A stretch of 15,481 nt of DNA from Candidatus Iainarchaeum sp. (GCA_028712575.1 JAQTPU010000010.1:1-15481); one strand, 5' to 3'; positions 6,401 through 13,398 are shown, counted from the stretch's first letter. Notes: a model not told the origin generated them from the sequence alone. Program-made: numbers and translations.

Positions 6401-9400
6401 TGCCCGGCACAAGAATTGTTTTTGAGGCAGTGAAAGACGGCTATTTTGCAGAACCTGTTGAAAAAATAATTGGAAGCCGGGTTTTTACAATAGAAAATTC
6501 TGCGCTTGAAGTCCAGATTGACACAAAGGCAAATCCCGAGGAAACTGCAGAGGCGAGAATAACAAACAACACGCAGGCAGACCTTGCAATTTTCTCTGTT
6601 TCAATGGGCGGAGACACAAAAGGGCTTCTTGATGAGGCAGTGCTTTTAGGGTTTTTTTCCTCGCTTAAGGGAACAAAAATTCCTGCGGCAGGCACGGAAA
6701 AAATCGGAATAGTGCGGGCAAGGTTTGATTCCGGAACTGAAATTGAAAATGATGAAACCCTGAATGCTGAACTGCTTGTCACTGTTATAGAGCCGAAAAC
6801 AGGAAAAAAATTCGATGCAAAAGTCCCGCTTGTGATTAAAATAAAAAAATCCTCTGCAGCTTCAATGAACTGCATAAAAGTGAACACGCAGGAATGGCTT
6901 GCAGGCACTAAAAACAACAAGGCAGTTCTGGAACTCGAACTTGAAAATGCCTGCAGTGCAGAAACAGAAGGCGCTTCACTGCAGAAACTTGTTGCAAAAA
7001 CGGAATGGCAGGGCCTTTCAACTGGAGTGCTTGAATTGTTTGAAACTGGCTATTATGCTGGCGCAACTGAAATTATCGGGGAGAACAACTGGAAAACAGT
7101 GATGCGCGGCATTGGAAGCGGGCAGAAAATAAAACTCACAATTGTTTTCACTCCAAAGCCGGATTCATTGGGAAAAACAGCCGTGTTCAAAATAATTTTT
7201 GACGGGCAGACAGAGGCTGAACGCGGCCCAAAATTTGTGGGAAGCACTGAAATAAACGCAAAAATAGACCTTGTGAACATTGAGCAGTGCATAAAAACAG
7301 ACACGGGCCTTGTTGAAATCAAAAAAGGCGCAAGCTCCGCAGGCTTTTCAGTTGACACAAAAGAATGCAAAATTCCCCTTGAACTTGCCTTCTGCAGGAA
7401 TGACGAGGGCTGCAAAGGCGGGGCATCGGAAGGAACAATCCAGTTAAGCTCAAAAAACATGGCTTTAAGCCCGGAAAATCCAAAGGGGGCTGTTGTTGTT
7501 TCCAGAGGCGGAATTGCGGGAATTTACGGGGTGAATATCGAGGCAAAAAGCTCAAACAGCGGCTGGGTTCAGGTAAAAACAGTGGACGTGTTTGTAGAGC
7601 CTAATGACAATGCGATTTTCACTCTTGACAAATACGAATTCTCAATAATTGGACAGGGAACAAAAGACAGTGCAACTGCACTGAACAAAAACCTTGCCGA
7701 AGATGTGGAGGTAATCGCCCCTGTTGATTCCTGGAACCAGAGCATGCAGAACACACAAAGCTTTTTCGACCCCGGGCTTGCAGGGACTGGCGCAACTCAT
7801 CTTGAACTTGCAAATGCAAAAATCGCGGCAGGCATTGCAAAGCAGCGCATGGAAGAAATGGCAAAAAAAGCTTCAAGCGAAACAGACAAGGGGCAGCAAT
7901 TAAGCGATGCCGCAAAAAAGCTCCTTGACAATTCAAAACAGCAGGCAGACCAGGCAGACCAGGCGGCACAGCAGGTTCTGGGCTCTGCACAGCAGCTGGC
8001 GCAGCTTGGAGAAATGCTTGTTACACAGGGCCAGAGTGTTTCTGCAGCTGCAAAAGCAGGCATAGCAAATCCCTCAACAATGGCAGCATGCACAGCCGCT
8101 GAAACAGCAGCAACAAAAATGAACAAAGCGCTGATGAATGCGAAAGTTGCGACAATGGGAGCAAATACTGCGGCCGGAGCTGCTACTGGCGCAACAGGCC
8201 AGGGCAAAAATAATGCAGAGCAGGGCCAGAACCTTGGGAATAAAGGCCTGGAAAATGCGCTTAATGCGCAAAAGGGGCCATGTGAAACACAGGCAATTTC
8301 GAACAGGGCAAAAGAAGGAAGCGCACAGGCAGCCCAGGCAGCTCAGGAAATGATGCAGGCAGCGCAGCAATCACAGCAGGACAGCCAGCAGATGGGAAAT
8401 GCGGGCCAGCAATTTACACAGGTCGGGACAAATACTGCCGGTGTTGGAACACAAATCGCAATAATCATGGCAAATGCCGCCACAATAATGAAATGCCAGG
8501 CTGCTTCAGGCCCAATGGGCACATTCATGGGCACTTTTGCAGGATTCAAATCCGCACAAACAGGCCTTTCAGCAGCAAATATAGCTGCACAAAGCCAGGC
8601 CCAGGCAGCGCAGGGGGCTGCAGATGCCGCAAATGCCGCATCAAATGCAGCCAGTGCACAGAGCAGTGTTGCTGAAGACCAGTTGAACAAGCTTTCAGTT
8701 GTGGAAGTGAATGCGCAGGAAGCCTCGACATTTGGAAAAGGAAGGACGATAGGAATTCTCGGCTCTTATGTTGGGCTTGGAACACTTGTAGGGGGCTACA
8801 GCGGCAATGCTTACAACATGTATCTTGGCAACTGCCCAGAGGGATTCAAGAGCATTCTCCCGGATTTCATAACAAACCTGAAAACAGATGCATCAGACAT
8901 TGTACTGGACAATGCCAATATCAGCGGCGGATGGAACAGTGAAGAAGCAAAAATTTTCGGGGAATTTGAAAGCCAGACAGCAGGAGTCTGGTTTGAAAAT
9001 TCGGGAATTGAATCAGGCAGGCCTGTTTATGCCCTTGCAAGGATAATGGCTTACAAGCACAAGCATGCGGAACCCACAACAATTTCCTCTGCGGCATATG
9101 CCGGAGGTGGAACAGCTGATTCTGCAGCAGGGGCAACATTCGGCCCCTTTAATGTTCCCGACGAAGGGGAAAAAATTCTTGTGGAACAAAAATTCCATTT
9201 AAAATTCATTACTGGTGCGAAAAGGGCATCAGTGGCCGCGGATTATGATGCTGTCTGCATGAACGGCGCGCAGTTCGGTGCTGCGGGAGAAAACGCGGTT
9301 CCAAAAATAAAATTAAACTGGAACTGGAATGAAAGCACAGGAATTTCAGAAGATGCCTGCCTTGCATCAAACAGCAAGGCTGTTTACTGTGATGCAGCGC

Positions 9401-10950
9401 AATTCAGCATAATGGCGGGCAAGCGCCTCAGGGCACTGCAGGAATTCGTTGAAAAAAACACCGGAATAAACTGCCCGACAAACCAGGCTGTGGAAGACCT
9501 GAAATGGATTGCTGAAAAATGGAACCCGTACATAAACGAGATAGGCGGGCAGGCAATACCCACAAACCTGCAGGAGCTGAATCCCGAATGCTGGATGCCA
9601 AAATCCACTTTCCAGTATGACAACAAGCCGGCAATAAATTATTACGTTGAAGAAGCCGGAAAAAAAGGGGCTGTTTCCTGGACAGGAAAAATAAAAACAC
9701 CCGCAGGCCTTGAAAAATACATAAATAACGAGGTCCTGCTGATAAAGGACGGCTATTCGGAAAATTTCATGAAAGACTTTGCGGATTACTACAATAAAAA
9801 CGAATTATTTGATGCACCAGAATGGTTCCTGAAAAATTCAAACGGAAAATGGATTGATTTTTTTTCAAACAATGGGAAACTGAAATTCGGCCAGAAATTT
9901 TTGGATTCAACAGAACTGCCGAATGCGGGAACATTTGAATCAGTGTTCAATATCAATTTCGGAAACAACTGGGAATTTTTCAGCGAGGCAAAAACACCCA
10001 AGGCAGAGGTGAAAATAGAGCTGAATTTCAAAAAAGAACCCGAAGCCGGAAGCATGTTTTATTACCTGCCTTTTGATGCGGAAATCGGAGCAGGGGCCGG
10101 AGCAGGCAGGGAAGGCTATGGCCTGAACTATCTGAACAACCAGGAGGATTTCATTGTAACAAATGCCGACAATGCGCTTGTTTCAACAAAAACAAACAAC
10201 GGCACAGGCATAGCCATGCTGTCAACAGGCATAGTAAGGGACATTCGGACAACAAACAGCAGTTTTGAAAAAAGAGGCATTCTCCTGGATGTAACTGAAA
10301 CTGAAGGCGAAAACAGGCTTGTTTTCTATCCCACATATGCAACACCAGTCATTGCACAGGTGTCTGCTGAAGAAACTTCAGGGCAGTTCAGCGCATTTTA
10401 CCAGCTGGCAGAAGCCTCTGTTCCGGCAAAATCCACTGAAACACTTTCGTTCTGGACAGCCGCGGGAAAATGCAAAAATTTCGATGAAACAAAACTTGAG
10501 GATGCATTTAATTATTCGCCTGACAGGTATGCTGAAGAGCTTGAAACATCTGAAAAAGAGGCAAATGCATACGCACTTGACTGGAAAAAATCGGAAAGGG
10601 CGGGAAATGTTTATTTGAAAACAATTTTTTACAGCCCCACCAGCAAGGCATATTCAATAGGCAGTGTGCAGAGCCCTGAAACAATGCCAAAAGCGGCAAT
10701 TGCCTTCAAAAATCCCAACACTGCATTCCAGGGAAACATCGACCTTGAAGGAGTCCAGGGACAAAAATTCAACAACAAAAAATCACAGGAAAGCATCGCA
10801 GGCCTTGACAGCCTGTTTGAACTTGTAAAAGAAGGGGGGGCCTGCATTACAAACAGCGAAAAAGAAACCCTTGTATGGTGGAATGAAACAGCCCTTATGA
10901 ATGCCGACGGCGGAACAGGGCCTGTTTCAGGATTCAATGGGCCTTGTTAA
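3439..10950 (+). CDS. Giant membrane-anchored extracellular protein (2503 aa)
   Basis: Unrecognised giant protein. Residues 1-39 are hydrophilic with basic residues, 40-63 are one strong membrane segment, and the remaining ~2440 residues would lie outside (N-in, C-out). Residues ~66-600 hold about six modules of ~80-90 residues resembling carboxypeptidase-regulatory or Ig-like beta-sandwiches, with recurring G.I.V.V.D..G.....A.V, T...G.A.F and Y.V.A...Y; another lies at ~924-1013. The rest up to ~1450 also looks beta-rich. Residues ~1455-1755 are strongly Ala/Gln/Met-rich, without Pro except locally, and look like a long helical or coiled-coil stalk. Glycine-rich hydrophobic stretches lie at ~1670-1705 and ~1770-1790. 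Residues ~1798-2503 form a mixed region with Cys, Trp and N-glycosylation sequons and no recognised fold. A role in cell-surface structure or host contact is inference. It has its own promoter and is followed 42 bases later by the ECF gene. Confidence 0.88.
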   Translation: MPRRLERLNAKNQGLETGAGLEKIPETGFGISLSETNKKIIIGVTVAAVAVIVLAAVLVFFPFQGADTFELAVKDSEGNALQGLLVKYSVDGAEAEAKTGPEGRIVFAVQKNSVVSVSIGQQNIGGANYSAKNQEFVVSDNFFEEIFLKKLGETIDERTIVFQKADGSRLTGKLVTIKVSCANGFRLAQETVSDSDKDGEIKITKPKECNILSGRTLIPLDYGQAVFTSASAVTIVKLEANEEAAPKGSIRVEVVDSAGQLATGTDFTVQLIDALDSIYGEKNTGEIGEAIFTGVPLGAYTISVSDPAGDYAIANAYAVLISSDYFQEKRIFVEKSEKGAIEISVIDKASKKGVPNAIVYLFSPKGGLIAEETTGSGAESLGFAVKETGTYTVSASAENYLPASQAIETSGEVVLELEGLNSENSGIVEVNVLDEDSLPVENAKVVLKNAAGETMPYSARYTDANGTAEFRGVADGAYYAYAEKFPAFGDNKANLAVIDIRAKNGFFVRLDIGTATIRVNAFENRDIMLEESEAGIYSEDGGLLQRIAMTKGTGEFSTKADKKVFVIAKMQGYTTVQTIPKQLWPNEVIEFNIQMNPKTAVTEPALKYEGIFEGDSKTGMLKAGRKYVALFSIETPENSGFSVAGLNFRAGDEQSLLSEKMAITNELFALPEKIYCGTGFSAPLGYESDISEECGESKWAGIEFAPGAEGKKYFLGFEFKVKSGVEPNSLLRLHYRAWFVDSGGKYLRLPEDSELKGFESVPSKQGLYAKTFGLEFGEGVDTDCGLDMCYGNEWVFGNSKKEFQNENYSLLLNRDYNLNFEIKNNSGKTFSNPKITVKTGGAGEAEFGMFVAYNKTKKTFESGIGKIENFQLKSIGNMDSVNFNLLFNPKKTSLGTLEIAISEGGTGIFSKTIWLETGAGKPMLLEITPEELPLFLETGITATVLSENKPLADATIRMTKVLADNSTAGEKANTNGKGEAKFLLQPAMPGTRIVFEAVKDGYFAEPVEKIIGSRVFTIENSALEVQIDTKANPEETAEARITNNTQADLAIFSVSMGGDTKGLLDEAVLLGFFSSLKGTKIPAAGTEKIGIVRARFDSGTEIENDETLNAELLVTVIEPKTGKKFDAKVPLVIKIKKSSAASMNCIKVNTQEWLAGTKNNKAVLELELENACSAETEGASLQKLVAKTEWQGLSTGVLELFETGYYAGATEIIGENNWKTVMRGIGSGQKIKLTIVFTPKPDSLGKTAVFKIIFDGQTEAERGPKFVGSTEINAKIDLVNIEQCIKTDTGLVEIKKGASSAGFSVDTKECKIPLELAFCRNDEGCKGGASEGTIQLSSKNMALSPENPKGAVVVSRGGIAGIYGVNIEAKSSNSGWVQVKTVDVFVEPNDNAIFTLDKYEFSIIGQGTKDSATALNKNLAEDVEVIAPVDSWNQSMQNTQSFFDPGLAGTGATHLELANAKIAAGIAKQRMEEMAKKASSETDKGQQLSDAAKKLLDNSKQQADQADQAAQQVLGSAQQLAQLGEMLVTQGQSVSAAAKAGIANPSTMAACTAAETAATKMNKALMNAKVATMGANTAAGAATGATGQGKNNAEQGQNLGNKGLENALNAQKGPCETQAISNRAKEGSAQAAQAAQEMMQAAQQSQQDSQQMGNAGQQFTQVGTNTAGVGTQIAIIMANAATIMKCQAASGPMGTFMGTFAGFKSAQTGLSAANIAAQSQAQAAQGAADAANAASNAASAQSSVAEDQLNKLSVVEVNAQEASTFGKGRTIGILGSYVGLGTLVGGYSGNAYNMYLGNCPEGFKSILPDFITNLKTDASDIVLDNANISGGWNSEEAKIFGEFESQTAGVWFENSGIESGRPVYALARIMAYKHKHAEPTTISSAAYAGGGTADSAAGATFGPFNVPDEGEKILVEQKFHLKFITGAKRASVAADYDAVCMNGAQFGAAGENAVPKIKLNWNWNESTGISEDACLASNSKAVYCDAAQFSIMAGKRLRALQEFVEKNTGINCPTNQAVEDLKWIAEKWNPYINEIGGQAIPTNLQELNPECWMPKSTFQYDNKPAINYYVEEAGKKGAVSWTGKIKTPAGLEKYINNEVLLIKDGYSENFMKDFADYYNKNELFDAPEWFLKNSNGKWIDFFSNNGKLKFGQKFLDSTELPNAGTFESVFNINFGNNWEFFSEAKTPKAEVKIELNFKKEPEAGSMFYYLPFDAEIGAGAGAGREGYGLNYLNNQEDFIVTNADNALVSTKTNNGTGIAMLSTGIVRDIRTTNSSFEKRGILLDVTETEGENRLVFYPTYATPVIAQVSAEETSGQFSAFYQLAEASVPAKSTETLSFWTAAGKCKNFDETKLEDAFNYSPDRYAEELETSEKEANAYALDWKKSERAGNVYLKTIFYSPTSKAYSIGSVQSPETMPKAAIAFKNPNTAFQGNIDLEGVQGQKFNNKKSQESIAGLDSLFELVKEGGACITNSEKETLVWWNETALMNADGGTGPVSGFNGPC

Positions 10951-10962
10951 AAGGCAAAAACC

Positions 10963-10970
10963 TTTTTAAA
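10963..10970 (+). promoter_or_regulatory. TATA box for the ECF/DUF4430 pair
   Basis: TTTTTAAA is centred about 26 bases before the ATG at 10993, and no Shine-Dalgarno sequence precedes that ATG. This spacing predicts a leaderless transcript starting at or next to the A of the ATG. Confidence 0.5.
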
Positions 10971-10992
10971 CATTTAAACCCAATAATTTTCC

Positions 10993-11676
10993 ATGAAAAA
11001 ACAGAAACAAATCCTGATTCAGGAAAACAAAATTACGGAAAACGTAAAAAAAATACAGGGCATCTGGGCAAATGCAAAAATAAAAAGCGAAACAAGAAGC
11101 CTTGCAATTTTTCTCTCATTGTTTTCCCTTGCTGTTGCAGGAAGAACTGCACTCCAATGGGTGCCAAGCGTTGAACCCATAATTCCGATTGCAATCCTTG
11201 CAGGCCTGCTGTTCGGAATGAAAGAAGGATTCAGCCTCGGCGCAGGCGCATATGTAGTAAGCAATTTTTTTGTATGGGGTTTACAAGGACCGTGGACAAT
11301 TTTCCAGGCGCTGGGAGCAGCGCTTGCAGGCGGAATGGCAGGCGCATACGGAAAATTCAGAAAACCGAAAACACGGGACATAATAATATTAAGCCTTGCA
11401 GGCACTGTCCTGTTTGAAATAATAATGAATTTTTCAGGCGCAACAATGGGCATAGGCTTATTGGGGCCTTTTTCACTCTTCACACTGCCAATTTATTTCG
11501 CAATGTCGGCGCCGTTTTCAATTGTTCATGTGCTCAGCAACCTTGTTTTTGCAAGAGCCTTGGGCCCATTATTAAAATTAAGGAGGCAAAACAATGAATT
11601 CCAGGTTATTTCCGTTAGCAGGAACTCTCCTGCTGGCACTACTACTCTTAGGGTGTACAAGCACAGGGCAGACTAG
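10993..11676 (+). CDS. ECF-type transporter S component-like membrane protein
   Basis: 227 residues with about five or six membrane segments (roughly 36-52, 62-77, 80-96, 103-120, 129-146, 160-192). Features typical of the family are PIIPIAILAGLLFG (62-75), a Gly/Ala-rich following helix, and GPWTIFQALGAALAGGMAG (99-117). S components bind a vitamin or related substrate in the membrane and work with a shared energising module (T protein and two ATPases), none of which is in this window. The substrate cannot be read from sequence. Residues after ~200 are encoded in the overlap with the lipoprotein gene and look like a non-native tail, so the ancestral stop may have been lost. Adjacency to a DUF4430 lipoprotein suggests a capture partner, possibly for cobalamin or another vitamin (inference). 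Confidence 0.75.
   Translation: MKKQKQILIQENKITENVKKIQGIWANAKIKSETRSLAIFLSLFSLAVAGRTALQWVPSVEPIIPIAILAGLLFGMKEGFSLGAGAYVVSNFFVWGLQGPWTIFQALGAALAGGMAGAYGKFRKPKTRDIIILSLAGTVLFEIIMNFSGATMGIGLLGPFSLFTLPIYFAMSAPFSIVHVLSNLVFARALGPLLKLRRQNNEFQVISVSRNSPAGTTTLRVYKHRAD
11581..11587 (+). promoter_or_regulatory. Strong ribosome binding site inside the ECF gene
   Basis: AGGAGG lies 7-8 bases before the ATG at 11594, within the coding region of the upstream gene. It fixes the lipoprotein start and allows independent or coupled initiation despite the 83-base overlap. Confidence 0.7.
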
Positions 11677-12001
11677 CCTTCAGGCGCAGGAAAAAACAAA
11701 TGTTTCAGTAAAGGTAATCAGCGCAGACGGCAGTGCAATTGTGGACAATGCCATTTCAATTGAAAAAGGAAAAAATGCCCTCGAAGCGGTAAAACAGACT
11801 GCTGATGTCAAAACAAAAACATACATAGGAATGGGCTCCCTGATAACTGCAATAAACGGGCTCCAGCCAGATACAGAGCACTACTGGGCATTATATGTTG
11901 ACGGGAAATATGCAGACAAGTCAATTGATGCGTACATAATCGATAAGGACACTTCAATTGAAATAAAACTTGAAAAAATAGATTTCAGCAAAATGGGATA
12001 A
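11594..12001 (+). CDS. DUF4430 lipoprotein, probable substrate-binding partner of the S component
   Basis: 135 residues. A short hydrophobic signal ends in LLLLGC, so Cys21 is the likely lipidated residue. The mature part matches the DUF4430 / transcobalamin C-terminal-like pattern: a short first strand (VSVKVISADG, 37-46), an ALEAVKQTA helix (62-70), then YWALYVDGKYADKSIDAYIIDKDTSIEIK (97-125), where a Trp-x-x-[YF]-[VL]-[DN]-G turn leads into the last strands. In animals this domain is the C-terminal half of cobalamin carriers. In prokaryotes it is found on secreted proteins, some next to ECF-type genes. Binding of cobalamin here is inference. The gene ends eight bases from the convergent tRNA-Glu. 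Confidence 0.8.
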   Translation: MNSRLFPLAGTLLLALLLLGCTSTGQTSLQAQEKTNVSVKVISADGSAIVDNAISIEKGKNALEAVKQTADVKTKTYIGMGSLITAINGLQPDTEHYWALYVDGKYADKSIDAYIIDKDTSIEIKLEKIDFSKMG

Positions 12002-12007
12002 AAAAAA
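12000..12007 (-). terminator. Oligo-T terminator after tRNA-Glu
   Basis: Eight T on the minus strand start two bases after the tRNA discriminator base and overlap the last bases of the convergent DUF4430 gene. This fits an archaeal oligo-T terminator. Confidence 0.6.
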
Positions 12008-12008
12008 T

Positions 12009-12115
12009 TGCCCCCGCTGGGATTCGAACCCAGGTATCCACCGTGAGAGGGTGGAGTCCTAACGGTAATTCTTGTCGTGAGACAAAGAATTTTAACCGGG
12101 CTAGACTACAGGGGC
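12009..12115 (-). tRNA. tRNA-Glu(CUC) with intron in the D-loop
   Basis: Read on the minus strand, acceptor GCCCCTG (12115-12109) pairs with CGGGGGC (12016-12010); A12009 is the discriminator and CCA is absent. The anticodon arm is CCACC-CTCTCAC-GGTGG with CTC at 12047-12045. The T-arm is CTGGG-TTCGAAT-CCCAG. D-stem halves GTCT (12106-12103) and GGAC (12059-12056) are separated by the D-loop plus a 32-base intron. After splicing the D-loop reads AGCCCGGTTAA, a normal archaeal form. The first 15 bases also encode the last four codons and stop of the upstream LAGLIDADG ORF, so both are probably on one primary transcript. Confidence 0.92.
12061..12092 (-). other. tRNA-Glu noncanonical intron (D-loop)
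   Basis: A perfect BHB can be drawn: central helix CGGT (12098-12095) with ACCG (12066-12063), three-base bulges 12094-12092 and 12062-12060, and an inner stem of ten pairs (12091-12081 with 12076-12067, one bulged T) closed by TCAC. Cutting after the second base of each bulge gives a 32-base intron. The outer helix is weak (two G-C pairs), as in relaxed BHB introns. Confidence 0.85.
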
Positions 12116-13099
12116 TTTACAAAATTTTTTGAATCTATTTTCATGTTTTGAATTGCTAAATCCAATTTCTTTATAATATCTGATTACATCTTCCGAATTG
12201 CCAATGGAACAACTCTGGCAAAGAGTATTTTTTCTCTCTGTCCACTTGGATATTCTGTAACCTAATATTTTTAAGGCTTTAGCGAAGTCTCTTCTGATTA
12301 AAGGAGAAGCAGAACAAAACCAAATTGAGGGGGTTTTGTGTTTTTTTGTTTTTGGGTAAACACTACCGTCAGTATCAATAAGTCCCCTTATGCATGCTTT
12401 AAGATAATTTTCATTTTCAAAAATCCAGCTTGGAAATGACGCGCCGTTAACTGTTTTTTTCCCAGATTTCAGCCCAAGCTTCTTTAAAGTGAAACACAGA
12501 TTTTTGCTTTGTTTAGATAAAACAAGAACCTGTTTAGTATCTTTAAAATAAATGCTTGGAGTAATGCAAAACAATTTTTGAAACAAGCGAAACACATACT
12601 GGGTTAGATATGGATAATCATCTTTGGCATGACCAAAAATTCTTATCTGATATATTGATTTTTTTGGTTGTTCATAAAAATTTCCATCCCCCAACATTAT
12701 GCCAACAAATTCTGCAAGTTCTTCACTGTTTTCAAATGATAAAAGCCGAGGTTTTATCGGCTTGGATACCGAATTATTCCCGCCTTTTGCTCTTCCCCAA
12801 TTTTCATCCAAAATTTCTAGTATTCTATTATCATAATTTTCTCCGATTATTTCGATTAGCTTTTTGTATATCTCTGCTTTTAATGTCCTTTCCTCACTTC
12901 TTAGCTCATTTTGCAGGTAGTGTTCGCAAACCCCTATTTTGCAAGCCAATAGGCTCCAGGTAACACCGAGTTTAATTTTTGCGTTTTCTATTAGCTCTTT
13001 TTGCGCTCCGCTTTCCAGCTTTATCCTTGAAGAATCCATATTGTAACTCTGTTTTTTGCCTTTAAAACAAAGTTGGGAGTGCGAATTTCCGCTATTCAT
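12101..13099 (-). CDS. Two-motif LAGLIDADG homing endonuclease-like protein with N-terminal helix-turn-helix
   Basis: 332 residues from ATG 13099; a GTG at 13114 would add five residues and an ATG at 13036 would start at a more typical site. Using the 337-residue numbering, ~40-90 resemble a helix-turn-helix (KLGVTWSLLACKIGV). The two LAGLIDADG helices are EFVGIMLGDG (135-144) and CIRGLIDTDG (241-250), both with the catalytic-type acidic residue kept (D143, D249). Such monomeric proteins cut long asymmetric DNA sites, but HTH-fused archaeal versions might also be regulators. The ATG overlaps the stop of the upstream 48-residue ORF (ATGAATAG), suggesting coupled translation. The stop codon is inside tRNA-Glu, so the last residues APVV come from tRNA sequence. 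The gene looks more AT-rich than its neighbours, fitting acquisition by transfer. Confidence 0.85.
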   Translation of the reverse strand: MNSGNSHSQLCFKGKKQSYNMDSSRIKLESGAQKELIENAKIKLGVTWSLLACKIGVCEHYLQNELRSEERTLKAEIYKKLIEIIGENYDNRILEILDENWGRAKGGNNSVSKPIKPRLLSFENSEELAEFVGIMLGDGNFYEQPKKSIYQIRIFGHAKDDYPYLTQYVFRLFQKLFCITPSIYFKDTKQVLVLSKQSKNLCFTLKKLGLKSGKKTVNGASFPSWIFENENYLKACIRGLIDTDGSVYPKTKKHKTPSIWFCSASPLIRRDFAKALKILGYRISKWTERKNTLCQSCSIGNSEDVIRYYKEIGFSNSKHENRFKKFCKAPVV

Positions 13100-13238
13100 A
13101 GGAATCGCTTCCACAAAAGTTGTTCAAAACCCAGGCTTCTCTTTCGTCCAAGTCATCCGGATTGCTTGCTGCAATCCTTTTTGCTATTTTTATCTCTTCC
13201 AAAGTGGGAAGAGGAAACTCAAATTTTTCGAAATTCAT
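13092..13238 (-). CDS. 48-residue protein upstream of the LAGLIDADG gene
   Basis: The ATG at 13238 lies 7-8 bases after a strong GGAGG within the palindromic repeat. It opens a 48-codon frame beginning MNFEKFEFPLPTLEEIK, acidic overall, with IKIAKRIAAS probably helical. Its TAG overlaps the ATG of the LAGLIDADG gene, so the two look like an operon. No domain is recognised; it could be an accessory or regulatory peptide for the endonuclease. Strong initiation signals and stop-start overlap are the evidence that it is real. Confidence 0.6.
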   Translation of the reverse strand: MNFEKFEFPLPTLEEIKIAKRIAASNPDDLDEREAWVLNNFCGSDSYE

Positions 13239-13240
13239 TC

Positions 13241-13315
13241 AAACCGCCTCCAATTAAATAAAAGAATTTTTTCGTGGATGTCTTGCGAATTTTGGAGGCA
13301 TTAAATCCTTTGCAC
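13241..13315 (-). repeat. Dispersed repeat, copy C (inverted)
   Basis: On the minus strand this runs GTGCAAAGG, TTTAA, CAAAATTCG, GAAAAAATTC, then AATTGGAGGCGGTTT, the same block order as the plus-strand copy at 13334-13398. The last 15 bases (13241-13255) are a perfect inverted match to 13384-13398. It supplies the ribosome binding site of the 48-residue ORF. Confidence 0.6.
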
Positions 13316-13333
13316 CAATAAACCCAATCAGAT

Positions 13334-13398
13334 GTGCAAAGGTTTAAGCTGACAAAATTCGGGTCCTAAGAAAAAATTCGAAAAATTGGAGGCGGTTT
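13334..13398 (+). repeat. Dispersed repeat, copy A
   Basis: Direct-orientation relative of copy B at 24-83 and inverted relative of copy C at 13241-13315. It ends in GGAGGCGGTTT, a ribosome-binding-like sequence, but the base triplet at the position of the start codon in copy C is GTT rather than ATG. Confidence 0.6.

Larger units (their letters stand above)
13241..13398. repeat. 158-base imperfect palindrome between divergent units
   Basis: Nested complementary pairs are 13241-13255 with 13384-13398 (15 of 15), 13286-13294 with 13353-13361 (9 of 9), and 13301-13315 with 13334-13347 (one unpaired base). They surround an 18-base centre at 13316-13333. This could be a cruciform, a divergent promoter with mirrored operators, or a short mobile element with long inverted ends. 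It fills most of the gene-poor stretch 13239-13545. Confidence 0.65.

Noticed and set aside
7797..8690. Several antisense frames opposite the Ala/Gln-rich part of the giant gene
   Set aside because: They arise from GCN and CAG codons read in reverse and give Cys/Ala/Ser-rich strings without domain signatures or start signals.
12610..12963. Plus-strand open frame within the LAGLIDADG gene
   Set aside because: The minus-strand frame has both LAGLIDADG motifs; the plus-strand product has no recognisable features.
13241..13398. CRISPR array or IS element
   Set aside because: Only two inverted copies exist rather than regularly spaced direct repeats, and there is no transposase. It is retained as a palindrome/repeat instead.
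12009..13398. Integrated element with a duplicated tRNA end as attachment site
   Set aside because: I looked for a second copy of the tRNA-Glu acceptor or T-arm near 13090-13545 and saw none, so att-type integration is not supported in this window.
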